This document shows, in pieces, positions 53,987 to 62,805 of a stretch of DNA of 64,000 nt; position 1 is the first letter of the stretch, and each line of letters opens with the position of its first letter. The DNA is from Streptomyces corallincola (GTDB lineage: Bacteria; Actinomycetota; Actinomycetes; Streptomycetales; Streptomycetaceae), in NCBI RefSeq assembly GCF_019104725.1, contig NZ_JAHRXF010000021.1:1-64000 (forward strand). Reading direction: 5' to 3'. The notes beneath the pieces were generated by a model, which worked only from the letters and a program-made list of their open reading frames with translations, searched no databases and was not told the DNA's origin. The translations under genes were made by a program, and so were the position numbers.

Positions 53987-55345
53987 TCAGCACAGCGCTA
54001 CCGGGGTGTCGGTGGTGTCGGGCCAGGCGGTCAGGGGGGTGAAACCCTGGTGGCCGCACTCACCGAAGACGGTGAGCGGGGTGCCGCCGGAGAGGGTCAG
54101 CAGGCGCCAGAGGCCAGGACGAGAGTGGGCGGACGGGGTCAGAGGCAGCGCCGAGTCCCGCTCGGTGTCGGCCAGTTGCCAGGCGGTGCCGTCCCCGTCC
54201 GGGACCGGGACGACGCCTGCCAGGGTGACCGGGACCGCGTCCAGCCAGGGGTCCTCGCGCAGCGCGGCGCCGTAGCGGGCCATCGCCTCGGCCGGGGTGA
54301 CACCCGGCGGGCGCAGCGTGGACGGCACGGGCGGGGCGTACTGCTCACCGAGTGCCGCCCGCGACCGTCCGGCGCCCGGATACGCCGACAGGTCGGCGTC
54401 CAGGGTCAGCCCGACCGGCAGCGCCAGGTCGGGGGAGCGCCCGGCCGCGCCGTAGGAGAGGAGCAGCCGGGTGTGTCCCGAATCGGTGCCGTACAGCCAG
54501 ATCCGGCGCGTCGTCAGTTTCACGTCCGCCGTGTCGTACTGGGCGAGGACCAGCCAGTGGTCCCGCAGCGGCGGGCCGTCCGCCTGGGCGGGCAGGCCGA
54601 GGCGGGAGCGGACCGTGGCCGCGAGGCCGTCCGGCAGGGTGTCACGGCGCAGCCAGCCCTGATCGAGCAGGTGCAGCAGCGCGCACTCCTCCAGCAGTCG
54701 GGCGGGCCAGCCCGGTCCGGAGGCGGGTATCGCGCCCAACTCCCGCACCCGGGCGGCGAGTCCGGGGGCCTGGGCATCGACCATGCGGGCCGCCGTCTCG
54801 TCCCACATGGCGTACCCCGCCTGTTCGGCCGAGGCCAGGCCGCCGCGCAGCAGGTCCGCGAGCCGCTGCTCCAGCTCGGTCGCGCCCGCCGTGACCCGCT
54901 CGGCCCGGCGGTCCGCCCGCCGCCGTGCCGCCTCAGGGTCCGCCGACCCGGCCGCCTCCTTCCCGGCCTCCGTCCTCCTGTCCTCCGCCCTTCTCCGCCG
55001 CCCCGCCAGCCACTGCCCCGCCCACTCGGGCGGCTCGGCCGAGGCGGGTACGGCGACCGCGCCCTCCGCCCAGAGCAGCAGCAGGCCGAGCGTGTGCTTG
55101 CACGGGAACTTCCGGCTCGGACAACTGCACTTGTACGCCGGACCGGTGGCGTCCGCGAGGTCCACCACCGTTTGGTACGGCCTGCTGCCGCTGCCCTTGC
55201 ACAGCCCCCACACCGTCCCCTCCCCGGCACCCGTCTCCGACCACGGCCCGGCCGTGCCCAGCTTGCTCCCCGCCTTGCGTGACGCGGCGTCAGGCGCCAG
55301 TGCCAGCACCTGGTCCGCGGTCCAGCGCACCCCCTGCTCAGTCAT
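53987..55345 (-). CDS. SWIM zinc-finger protein
   Basis: A 452-residue protein with a SWIM domain near the N-terminus: C73-x-C75-x6-C82-x-H84 in YKCSCPSRKFPCKHTLGLLL, the CxCxnCxH zinc motif that binds DNA or proteins and occurs in recombination and helicase factors. The remaining 350 residues are helical, then beta-rich, without known motifs. ATG 55345. Its promoter, TTGTCAGTG-N8-TACCGT on this strand, is the DNA-damage type, and it diverges from the MoxR gene. It is probably the nucleic-acid- or client-recognition component of the block. Confidence 0.87.
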   Translation of the reverse strand: MTEQGVRWTADQVLALAPDAASRKAGSKLGTAGPWSETGAGEGTVWGLCKGSGSRPYQTVVDLADATGPAYKCSCPSRKFPCKHTLGLLLLWAEGAVAVPASAEPPEWAGQWLAGRRRRAEDRRTEAGKEAAGSADPEAARRRADRRAERVTAGATELEQRLADLLRGGLASAEQAGYAMWDETAARMVDAQAPGLAARVRELGAIPASGPGWPARLLEECALLHLLDQGWLRRDTLPDGLAATVRSRLGLPAQADGPPLRDHWLVLAQYDTADVKLTTRRIWLYGTDSGHTRLLLSYGAAGRSPDLALPVGLTLDADLSAYPGAGRSRAALGEQYAPPVPSTLRPPGVTPAEAMARYGAALREDPWLDAVPVTLAGVVPVPDGDGTAWQLADTERDSALPLTPSAHSRPGLWRLLTLSGGTPLTVFGECGHQGFTPLTAWPDTTDTPVALC

Positions 55346-55352
55346 GACAACG

Positions 55353-55375
55353 ACGGTAGGACCACCCACTGACAA
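55353..55375 (-). promoter_or_regulatory. RecA-NDp-type DNA-damage promoter of the SWIM gene
   Basis: Minus strand TTGTCAGTG (55375-55367), exactly 8 bases, TACCGT (55358-55353). A full match to tTGTCRgtg-N8-TAnnnT. The start codon follows 7 bases after the -10 box, so the message is nearly leaderless. Confidence 0.82.
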
Positions 55376-55422
55376 TCGGCCCGGACGCCGCGTTTGTGCA
55401 GGTCAGAGCGATTGTCAGTGGG
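55365..55422. repeat. 14-bp inverted repeat carrying both divergent promoters
   Basis: CCCACTGACAATCG (55365-55378) and CGATTGTCAGTGGG (55409-55422), 30 bases between. Each arm contains one TTGTCAGTG element pointing outward. Confidence 0.95.
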
Positions 55423-55434
55423 GTGGTGCACCGT
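55412..55434 (+). promoter_or_regulatory. RecA-NDp-type DNA-damage promoter of the MoxR gene
   Basis: TTGTCAGTG (55412-55420), exactly 8 bases, CACCGT (55429-55434). Element and spacing are exact; the -10 has A at position 2 and T at position 6 but C at position 1. Confidence 0.72.
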
Positions 55435-55477
55435 TGGGTCAGAACCGAAGCCGGCCGAGCTTGAGGGGGCCTCAGCC

Positions 55478-56656
55478 ATGACTGTGTCCGTGGAACCGAC
55501 GACCACCGGGACGAATGCCGGGACGAGTGCCGGGACGCCTGGCGGGGTGTCCGGCGGGGCGGCCGCGAGCGAGCCGGGGGCCGCTCTCCGCCCGCACGCC
55601 GAGCAGTCCTTCGCCGCCGAACTCACCGCGCTCGCCGCGCAGGACGACCGGCCGCGCCCGGCCCGCTGGAAACTCTCGCCGTGGGCGGTGGCGACGTACC
55701 TCCTCGGCGGGACCCTGCCGGACGGGACGGTGATCACCCCTAAGTACGTCGGCCCACGCCGCATCGTCGAGGTCGCCGTCACCACCCTCGCCACCGACCG
55801 CGCCCTGCTCCTCCTCGGGGTGCCCGGCACCGCCAAGACCTGGGTGTCGGAGCACCTGGCCGCCGCCGTGAGCGGTGACTCGACGCTGCTCGTGCAGGGC
55901 ACCGCCGGGACCCCGGAGGAGGCGATCCGCTACGGCTGGAACTACGCGCGGCTGCTCGCGCACGGCCCCAGCCGGGACGCGCTGGTGCCCAGCCCCGTCA
56001 TGCGCGCCATGTCCGAGGGCATGACGGCGCGGGTCGAGGAACTGACCCGCATCCCGGCCGACGTGCAGGACACGCTGATCACGATCCTCTCCGAGAAGAC
56101 GCTGCCCATACCGGAGCTGGGCGACGAGGTGCAGGCCGTGCGCGGCTTCAACCTCATCGCCACCGCCAACGACCGCGACCGGGGCGTCAACGACCTGTCC
56201 AGCGCGCTGCGCCGCCGCTTCAACACCGTGGTGCTGCCGCTCCCGGAGAGCCCGGACGCCGAGGTCGAGATCGTCTCGCGGCGCGTCGAGCAGCTCGGCC
56301 GTTCCCTCGATCTTCCGGCCGCGCCGGACGGCATCGCGGAGATCCGCCGGGTGGTCACCGTCTTCCGTGAACTCCGCGACGGCGTCACGGCGGACGGCCG
56401 CACCAAGCTCAAGTCGCCCAGCGGCACGCTCTCCACCGCCGAGGCCATCTCCGTGGTCACCAACGGACTCGCCCTCTCCGCCCACTTCGGCGACGGCGTC
56501 CTGCGCCCCGCCGACGTGGCCGCCGGAATTCTCGGCGCGGTCGTCCGCGACCCGGCCGCCGACCGCGTCATCTGGCAGGAGTACCTGGAGACCGTGGTCC
56601 GCGAACGCGAGGGGTGGAAGGACTTCTACCGGGCTTGCCGGGAGGTGAGTGCGTGA
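55478..56656 (+). CDS. MoxR-family AAA+ ATPase
   Basis: A 392-residue AAA+ protein of the MoxR group, which works with VWA-domain partners as a chaperone-like remodelling machine. Seen: N-terminal Ala/Thr/Gly tail (1-40), Walker A GVPGTAKTW (about 114-122), the region that should hold Walker B (MTARVEELTRIPADVQDTL) where the usual hhhhDE is VEE, sensor 1 NLIATANDRDRG, Arg finger SSALRRRF and sensor 2 region. The altered Walker B may mean slow hydrolysis. ATG 55478; driven by the damage-type promoter. Heads the operon with DUF5682 and VWA genes. Confidence 0.88.
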   Translation: MTVSVEPTTTGTNAGTSAGTPGGVSGGAAASEPGAALRPHAEQSFAAELTALAAQDDRPRPARWKLSPWAVATYLLGGTLPDGTVITPKYVGPRRIVEVAVTTLATDRALLLLGVPGTAKTWVSEHLAAAVSGDSTLLVQGTAGTPEEAIRYGWNYARLLAHGPSRDALVPSPVMRAMSEGMTARVEELTRIPADVQDTLITILSEKTLPIPELGDEVQAVRGFNLIATANDRDRGVNDLSSALRRRFNTVVLPLPESPDAEVEIVSRRVEQLGRSLDLPAAPDGIAEIRRVVTVFRELRDGVTADGRTKLKSPSGTLSTAEAISVVTNGLALSAHFGDGVLRPADVAAGILGAVVRDPAADRVIWQEYLETVVREREGWKDFYRACREVSA

Positions 56657-56884
56657 GGGGGCGCGGGGTGCGGCCCGGTGGGTGCACGGGGTGTGCGGGG
56701 CGGAGGTGAGCCGGGCGGTGGGGGGATTGGGGTTTCCGGCGGTGCGGGGTGGGGCCGGTGCTGGTGCGCAAGCGCGCCGGTGGACTCGGGAACGGGAGAG
56801 CAACGGGCCTTCGGTGAGAAGGACTTGGTGCTGGTGCTGGTGCTGAGGTCGGTGTGGGGAGGCGGGTGGGTCGTGGAGGGGTCG

Positions 56885-59800
56885 GTGACGGACAGGGTGG
56901 AGGCGTGGGGGACCGCGGGTGCGCCCGGAGCGGCGGGTGCCGCCGCGCTTACGGGGGCCGTTGGCGGGGCGGGTCGGAAGGCTGATGTGACGGAGGGGGT
57001 TGTTGTGGCCGAGGAGTCCGGTGCGGCTCAGGGGTCCGATGCGGCGCAGGAGGCCAGTGCGGCTCAGGAGGCCGGTCTGGTTCGGGCGGGCGGTGCCATC
57101 GGCGTGACGGCGCCTGGGGACGGGTGGGCTTCGGGCGCCCAGGCGGACCCGGCTCAAGTGGGCGTCTCGCGCACGGACTCGGCTCAGGGCGGGACCTCGT
57201 GCGCGGACGCCGCTGACCTCGGGGTCCAGTGCACCGCCCCCGCTCACCTCGGGACCCCGCCCGCCGACCCCGCTCACCCTCGCGCCTCGTCCACTGATCC
57301 CGCTCACCCTGGAACCTCTGCCACCAACTCCGCTCACCCTGGCGCCTCGTCCACCGGCCCCGCCCACTCCTGCTCCAGCACCCCGATCGCCGACCCCGGT
57401 GATTCCTCCGTACCCCCGCCTCCCCCCGCTCGCCCGCTCCTCCTCGGGGTCCGGCATCACGGGCCCGGTTCCGCGCGGGCGGTGTGGGCCGCGTTGGAGG
57501 CGGCGCGGCCCGCTGTCGTACTGGTCGAGGGGCCGCCGGAGGCCGACGCGCTCGTGCCGCTGGCCGCCGATCCCGGTATGCGACCGCCGGTCGCCCTGCT
57601 CGCGCACGCGGTGGACGAGCCGGGGCGGTCGGCGTTCTGGCCGCTGGCCGAGTTCAGCCCCGAGTGGGTGGCGATCCGCTGGGCGCTCGACCACGGCGTC
57701 CCGGCCCGCTTCATCGACCTGCCCGCGACCCACACGCTGGCCCTCCAGGGGGACGACGGTCCGGACGAGGCACCCCCGGACGCGGACGCGGACGCGGATG
57801 CCGACACCGCGCCCGGCCCCGGCGACCTCGCCCTCGACCCGCTCGCCGTGCTCGCGGAGGCCGCCGGGTACGACGACCCCGAGCGCTGGTGGGAGGACGT
57901 GGTCGAGCACCGCGGCCCCGGCACCGGCGACCCCTACGCGCCGTTCGCCGCGCTGGAGGAGGCCATGACGGCGCTGCGCGAGCGGTACGGCGACGGGGGC
58001 CGCCCGCGTGACGCGGTGCGCGAGGCGTACATGCGGCTCCAAGTGCGCACCGCCCGCAAGGAGTTCGGGGACGCGGTCGCCGTGGTCTGCGGTGCGTGGC
58101 ACGTGCCCGCGCTGCGCGCGCGGGTCACCGTCACCGCCGACCGCGCCCTGCTCAAGGGGCTGCCCAAGGTGAAGGCCGACCTGACCTGGGTGCCCTGGAC
58201 GCACCGGCGGCTGGCGCGGGCCGGGGGATACGGCGCGGGGATCGACTCGCCGGGCTGGTACGGGCACCTGTTCCGGGCGCCGGACCGGCCGGTCGAGCGC
58301 TGGCTCACCAAGGTGGCGGGGCTGTTGCGGGAGGAGGACCGGATCGTGTCCTCCGCGCACGTCATCGAGGCGGTGCGGCTGGCCGAGACGCTCGCCGCCG
58401 TACGCGGGCGTCCGCTGCCCGGTCTGGGCGAGACCCTGGACGCGGTACGGGCCGTGCTGTGCGACGGTTCCGACGTACCGCTGGCGCTGGTGCGGGACCG
58501 TCTGGTGGTCGGGGACGAACTGGGTGAGGTGCCGGACAGCGCGCCCGCCGTACCGCTCCAGCGGGACCTGGCCCGTGAGCAGCGCCGCCTGCGGCTCAAG
58601 CCCGAGGCGCTGGAACGCGAACTGGAACTCGATCTGCGCAAGGAGACCGACGCGGGCCGCAGCAGGCTGCTGCACCGGCTGCGGCTGCTCGGCGTCGGCT
58701 GGGGCGAGCCCGTCCGTTCGCGCGGGAGCACGGGCACCTTCCGGGAGACCTGGCGGCTGCGCTGGGAGCCCGAGCTGTCGGTGCGGGTCGCGGAGGCGGG
58801 CGTGTGGGGCACGACCGTACTGAGTGCGGCCACCGCCAGGGCCGGGGCGGACGCCACCGGTGCGGACTCCCTCGCCGGGGTCACCGCGCTCGCCGAGCAC
58901 TGTCTGCTCGCCGCGCTGCCGGACGCCCTGCCCGTCGCCATGCGGGTCCTGGCCGACCGCGCCGCCCTGGACGCCGACGTCGGCCACCTCGCCCAGGCCC
59001 TCCCCGCCCTGGTCCGCTCCCTGCGCTACGGCGACGTACGCGGCACCGACACCCGTGCCTTGGCCGAGGTCGCCGCCGGACTCGCGGAACGCGTCTTCGT
59101 CGGCCTCCCGCCCGCCTGCGTCTCCCTCGACGCGGACGCGGCCCGCGAGATGCGCACCCATGTCGAGGCGGTGCACACGGCGGTGGGCCTCCTCACCGAG
59201 ACCCTGGCCTCCGCCCCGGAAGCCGATGCGTACGGCGAGGGCGCCCGGAGCGTCCCGGCCCCGGCGTCCCCGAGCGAGGGCCCACCCGGCACCGGCACTC
59301 CGCACCACGACCTCCGCCCCCGTTGGCGCGGCGTCCTCCGTGCCCTCGCGCACCGGGACACCGTGCCCGGTGTCGTACGGGGCCGGGCCGTGCGGTTGCT
59401 CATGGACGAGGGGGAGTTGGAGAGCGCCGAGGTGGGGCGGCTGATGGGGCTGGCCCTGTCGCCCGGTACGGCGCCGGGGGAGGCCGCCGCCTGGGTCGAG
59501 GGGTTTCTGGGCAGCGGGGGCGGGACGCTGCTGGTGCACGACACACGGTTGCTGGGGCTGGTGGACGCGTGGCTGACCGGGGTGACGGCGGAGGCGTTCA
59601 CGGACGTACTGCCGTTGCTGCGCAGGACGTTCGCCGCGTACGAACCGACCGTGCGGCGCACGCTCGGGGAGCTGGTGCGGCGCGGCCCGGCGGACCCGGC
59701 CGCCCCCGCGCGGACCACGGACGGCCCGGCCGGGTTCGCCGCCGAACCGGACACCGCCCGCGCCGACGCCGTACTCCCGGTGCTGCGGCTGCTGTTGGGC

Positions 59801-59899
59801 CTGGAGCCCGGCGACCCGGAGCCGTACGGACCCACGCACCCGGCGCACCCCGCGCCGTACGCACGGACACACGACGACCTCATGGGGGTGGGCGCATGA
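56885..59899 (+). CDS. DUF5682-family protein with TraB/TIKI-like N-domain
   Basis: About 1004 residues from GTG 56885 (GGAGG 5 bases before); the start is uncertain because the first 180 residues are a low-complexity Ala/Ser/Pro tail with repeats such as DPAHPGASST. The conserved part begins LLLGVRHHGPGSARAV and VVLVEGPPEADAL, which looks like the TraB/TIKI/ChaN metal-hydrolase superfamily (GxxHxxG and E residues), followed by long helical regions. Its stop overlaps the VWA start (ATGA), so the two are coupled. Biochemical role unknown. Confidence 0.8.
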   Translation: MTDRVEAWGTAGAPGAAGAAALTGAVGGAGRKADVTEGVVVAEESGAAQGSDAAQEASAAQEAGLVRAGGAIGVTAPGDGWASGAQADPAQVGVSRTDSAQGGTSCADAADLGVQCTAPAHLGTPPADPAHPRASSTDPAHPGTSATNSAHPGASSTGPAHSCSSTPIADPGDSSVPPPPPARPLLLGVRHHGPGSARAVWAALEAARPAVVLVEGPPEADALVPLAADPGMRPPVALLAHAVDEPGRSAFWPLAEFSPEWVAIRWALDHGVPARFIDLPATHTLALQGDDGPDEAPPDADADADADTAPGPGDLALDPLAVLAEAAGYDDPERWWEDVVEHRGPGTGDPYAPFAALEEAMTALRERYGDGGRPRDAVREAYMRLQVRTARKEFGDAVAVVCGAWHVPALRARVTVTADRALLKGLPKVKADLTWVPWTHRRLARAGGYGAGIDSPGWYGHLFRAPDRPVERWLTKVAGLLREEDRIVSSAHVIEAVRLAETLAAVRGRPLPGLGETLDAVRAVLCDGSDVPLALVRDRLVVGDELGEVPDSAPAVPLQRDLAREQRRLRLKPEALERELELDLRKETDAGRSRLLHRLRLLGVGWGEPVRSRGSTGTFRETWRLRWEPELSVRVAEAGVWGTTVLSAATARAGADATGADSLAGVTALAEHCLLAALPDALPVAMRVLADRAALDADVGHLAQALPALVRSLRYGDVRGTDTRALAEVAAGLAERVFVGLPPACVSLDADAAREMRTHVEAVHTAVGLLTETLASAPEADAYGEGARSVPAPASPSEGPPGTGTPHHDLRPRWRGVLRALAHRDTVPGVVRGRAVRLLMDEGELESAEVGRLMGLALSPGTAPGEAAAWVEGFLGSGGGTLLVHDTRLLGLVDAWLTGVTAEAFTDVLPLLRRTFAAYEPTVRRTLGELVRRGPADPAAPARTTDGPAGFAAEPDTARADAVLPVLRLLLGLEPGDPEPYGPTHPAHPAPYARTHDDLMGVGA
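57275..57370 (+). repeat. 30-bp tandem repeat in the DUF5682 coding tail
   Basis: Three to four units of CCCGCTCACCCTGGC-type sequence, period 30 bases, encoding DPAHPGASST-like decapeptides. Frame-neutral copy changes are possible. Confidence 0.75.
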
Positions 59900-61068
59900 C
59901 GACCGGACCGACCACGAGCACCGGTCCCGCCGACGAACGGCTGCGGCGCTGGCGGCTGGTGCTGGGCGGGGAGCGGGCGGACGGCACCGGGCACGCGCTC
60001 GCCGGGCGGGACGCGGCGATGGACGGCGCGCTCGCCGCGCTGTACGGCTCGGGCGGCAGGGGCCGCCAGGAGGGCGGGCGTTCGGCGGGCCTCGGGGCGT
60101 CCGCGCCGAGCGTGGCCCGCTGGCTCGGGGACATCCGGAGCTACTTCCCGTCCTCCGTGGTCCAGGTGATGCAGCGCGACGCCATCGACCGGCTCGGTCT
60201 CGCCGCGCTGCTGCTGGAACCGGAGATGCTGGAGGCGGTGGAGGCGGACGTCCATCTGGTCGGCACCCTGCTGTCGCTGAACAAGACGATGCCGGAGACG
60301 ACGAAGGAGACCGCGCGTGCGGTCGTGCGGAAAGTCGTCGAGCAGCTGGAGAAGCGGCTCGCGTCCCGCACCCGTGCCACCCTCACCGGCGCCCTGGACC
60401 GCAGCGCCCGCGTCAGCCGCCCCCGCCACCACGACATCGACTGGAACCGCACGATCGCGGCCAACCTCAAGCACTACCTGCCCGAGTACCGCACGATCGT
60501 GCCGGAACGCCTCGTCGGGTACGGGCGGGCGGCGCGCTCGGTGAAGAAGGAGGTCGTCCTCTGCATCGACCAGTCCGGCTCGATGGCCGCGTCCGTGGTG
60601 TACGCCTCGGTGTTCGGCGCGGTGCTGGCGTCCATGCCCTCCCTCAGCACCCGGCTGGTCGTGTTCGACACAGCCGTCGTGGACCTCACCGACCAGCTGG
60701 ACGACCCGGTGGACGTCCTGTTCGGCACCCAGCTCGGCGGCGGCACCGACATCAACCGGGCGCTCGCGTACTGCCAGTCCCGTATCACCACCCCCGCCGA
60801 GACGGTCGTCGTCCTGATCAGCGACCTCTACGAGGGCGGCATCCGGGACGAGATGCTGAAGCGGGTGGCGGCGATGCAGGCGTCCGGGGTGCGGTTCGTG
60901 ACCCTGCTCGCGCTCTCCGACGAGGGGGCACCGGCGTACGACCGGGAGCACGCGGCGGCGCTGGCCGCGCTCGGCGCACCCGCCTTCGCCTGTACCCCCG
61001 ACCTCTTCCCGGACGTGATGGCCGCCGCCCTGGAGAAGCGCCCGCTGCCGATACCGGACCCGCGCTGA
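59896..61068 (+). CDS. VWA-domain protein (MoxR partner)
   Basis: A 390-residue protein with a helical N-terminal half (about 1-215) and a von Willebrand A domain (about 218-380). The MIDAS metal site is complete: DQSGSM (about 225-230), Thr in LGGGTD (about 281) and Asp in LISDLYEGG (about 309). Such proteins bind metal and clients for MoxR ATPases. ATG 59896 overlaps the DUF5682 stop. It ends the operon; a 531-bp gap with the sucC control region follows. Confidence 0.9.
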   Translation: MTTGPTTSTGPADERLRRWRLVLGGERADGTGHALAGRDAAMDGALAALYGSGGRGRQEGGRSAGLGASAPSVARWLGDIRSYFPSSVVQVMQRDAIDRLGLAALLLEPEMLEAVEADVHLVGTLLSLNKTMPETTKETARAVVRKVVEQLEKRLASRTRATLTGALDRSARVSRPRHHDIDWNRTIAANLKHYLPEYRTIVPERLVGYGRAARSVKKEVVLCIDQSGSMAASVVYASVFGAVLASMPSLSTRLVVFDTAVVDLTDQLDDPVDVLFGTQLGGGTDINRALAYCQSRITTPAETVVVLISDLYEGGIRDEMLKRVAAMQASGVRFVTLLALSDEGAPAYDREHAAALAALGAPAFACTPDLFPDVMAAALEKRPLPIPDPR

Positions 61069-61383
61069 CCCCCGCCGCGGGAGCCGTCGCCGACGCCACC
61101 CGGTGATCCGGGTCCCGCCCTGTGACCCTGTGACCCGTACATGTCGCGTAGCGGCCCGGTGGCCGGGGCATACGGCTGCTGGGTGCGGCAGGGCCCTCAT
61201 TGGGGTGGGGGCCGGGCCGTTCCAGGGCCCCCGAGAGGGGGTCCACGGAGGCCCCGCCGGGCCAACCCCAGCCCGGTGGGGCCTCGTGGGAGGCGCCCAC
61301 CCGAGCGGCCCCGCGACGCCGACCGAGCCGCCGACCGCCGCGCCCCCCGAGCGGCGTGCGCCGAGCATCCGCGCGGCACCCCG

Positions 61384-61467
61384 TGTCACAAACCGCGGCA
61401 TCATGTGACAGGTATCACCGCTCAGGTGCGACCCGCGATTTAGAGGCCCCCCGGTCACAGGGATAAC
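61384..61467 (+). promoter_or_regulatory. sucC control region: inverted repeat, CRP-like box and putative promoter
   Basis: TGTCACA (61384-61390) and TGTGACA (61404-61410) form a 7-bp inverted repeat; GTGA-N6-TCAC (61405-61418) overlaps it. TTAGAG (61440-61445), 16 bases, GATAAC (61462-61467) is a possible promoter. The rest of 61069-61599 shows no gene. Confidence 0.4.
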
Positions 61468-61599
61468 CTGCGAGACGGACATGCCGCGCGCTCGGACACC
61501 GTGTGCGCATCCCTTGTGACACAGCGGACGTCACGTTGCCCTTCGCGGCACGCCCACGCATCCAACGAACCGCGAGATCACTGATAGGGACGGAAGCGC

Positions 61600-62778
61600 G
61601 TGGACCTGTTCGAGTACCAGGCGAGGGACCTCTTCGCCAAGCACGATGTACCGGTGCTGGCCGGTGAAGTCATCGACACGCCTGAGGCGGCGCGCGAGAT
61701 CACCGAGCGGCTCGGCGGCAAGTCCGTCGTCAAGGCGCAGGTGAAGGTCGGTGGTCGTGGCAAGGCCGGTGGCGTCAAGCTGGCCGCGTCCGCGGACGAG
61801 GCCGTCGCCCGTGCGACGGACATCCTCGGCATGGACATCAAGGGCCACACGGTCCACAAGGTGATGATCGCCGAGACCGCCCCGGAGATCCTGGAGGAGT
61901 ACTACGTCTCCTTCCTCCTGGACCGTGCGAACCGCACCTTCCTCTCCATCGCCTCCGTCGAGGGCGGCATGGAGATCGAGGAGGTCGCGGCCACCCGTCC
62001 CGACGCCGTCGCGCAGACCCCGATCGACGCCATCGACGGGGTGACCCCGGAGAAGGCCCGCGAGATCGTCGCCGCCGCGAAGTTCCCGGCCGAGGTCGCC
62101 GAGAAGGTCGCCGACGTGCTGGTGAAGCTCTGGGACACCTTCATCAAGTCCGACGCCCTCCTGGTCGAGGTCAACCCCCTGGCGAAGGTCGCCTCCGGCG
62201 ACGTCATCGCGCTCGACGGCAAGGTGTCGCTCGACGAGAACGCCGAGTTCCGTCACCCCGAGTACGAAGAGCTGCACGACAAGGACGCCGCCAACCCGCT
62301 GGAGGCGGCGGCCAAGGCCAAGGGCCTCAACTACGTCAAGCTCGACGGCGAGGTCGGCATCATCGGCAACGGCGCGGGTCTCGTCATGAGCACCCTGGAC
62401 GTCGTCGCGTACGCCGGTGAGGAGCACGGCGGTGTGAAGCCCGCCAACTTCCTCGACATCGGCGGCGGCGCCTCCGCCCAGGTGATGGCGAACGGCCTGG
62501 AGATCATCCTCGGCGACCCGGACGTCAAGTCCGTGTTCGTCAACGTCTTCGGCGGCATCACCGCGTGCGACGAGGTCGCCAACGGCATCGTGCAGGCGCT
62601 GAAGCTCCTGGAGGACCGCGGCGAGAAGGTCGAGAAGCCGCTCGTCGTCCGCCTCGACGGCAACAACGCCGAGCTGGGCCGGAAGATCCTCACGGACGCC
62701 AACCACCCGCTCGTGCAGCGCGTGGACACGATGGACGGCGCCGCCGCCAAGGCCGCCGAACTGGCCGCCGCCAAGTAA
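61600..62778 (+). CDS. sucC: Succinyl-CoA synthetase beta subunit (ADP-forming)
   Basis: A 392-residue TCA-cycle enzyme subunit that with SucD makes succinate plus ATP from succinyl-CoA. Seen: MDLFEYQARDLFAKHDVPV, ATP-grasp region KAQVKVGGRGKAGGVKLA (residues about 46-63), VEVNPLAK, and GIGGxx-type helix in LDIGGGASAQVMANGL. Length is usual. GTG 61600 after GGGACGGAAG. sucD follows 27 bases later in one operon. Confidence 0.97.
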   Translation: MDLFEYQARDLFAKHDVPVLAGEVIDTPEAAREITERLGGKSVVKAQVKVGGRGKAGGVKLAASADEAVARATDILGMDIKGHTVHKVMIAETAPEILEEYYVSFLLDRANRTFLSIASVEGGMEIEEVAATRPDAVAQTPIDAIDGVTPEKAREIVAAAKFPAEVAEKVADVLVKLWDTFIKSDALLVEVNPLAKVASGDVIALDGKVSLDENAEFRHPEYEELHDKDAANPLEAAAKAKGLNYVKLDGEVGIIGNGAGLVMSTLDVVAYAGEEHGGVKPANFLDIGGGASAQVMANGLEIILGDPDVKSVFVNVFGGITACDEVANGIVQALKLLEDRGEKVEKPLVVRLDGNNAELGRKILTDANHPLVQRVDTMDGAAAKAAELAAAK

Positions 62779-62805
62779 GCACTCAGGACGAGGACACCAA
62801 GAACA

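Noticed and set aside
55472..59872. 1466-codon minus-strand open frame opposite MoxR and DUF5682
   Set aside because: Low-complexity Arg/Gly/Val translation with no motif; the plus strand has Walker A, sensor and TraB-like motifs and coupled starts.
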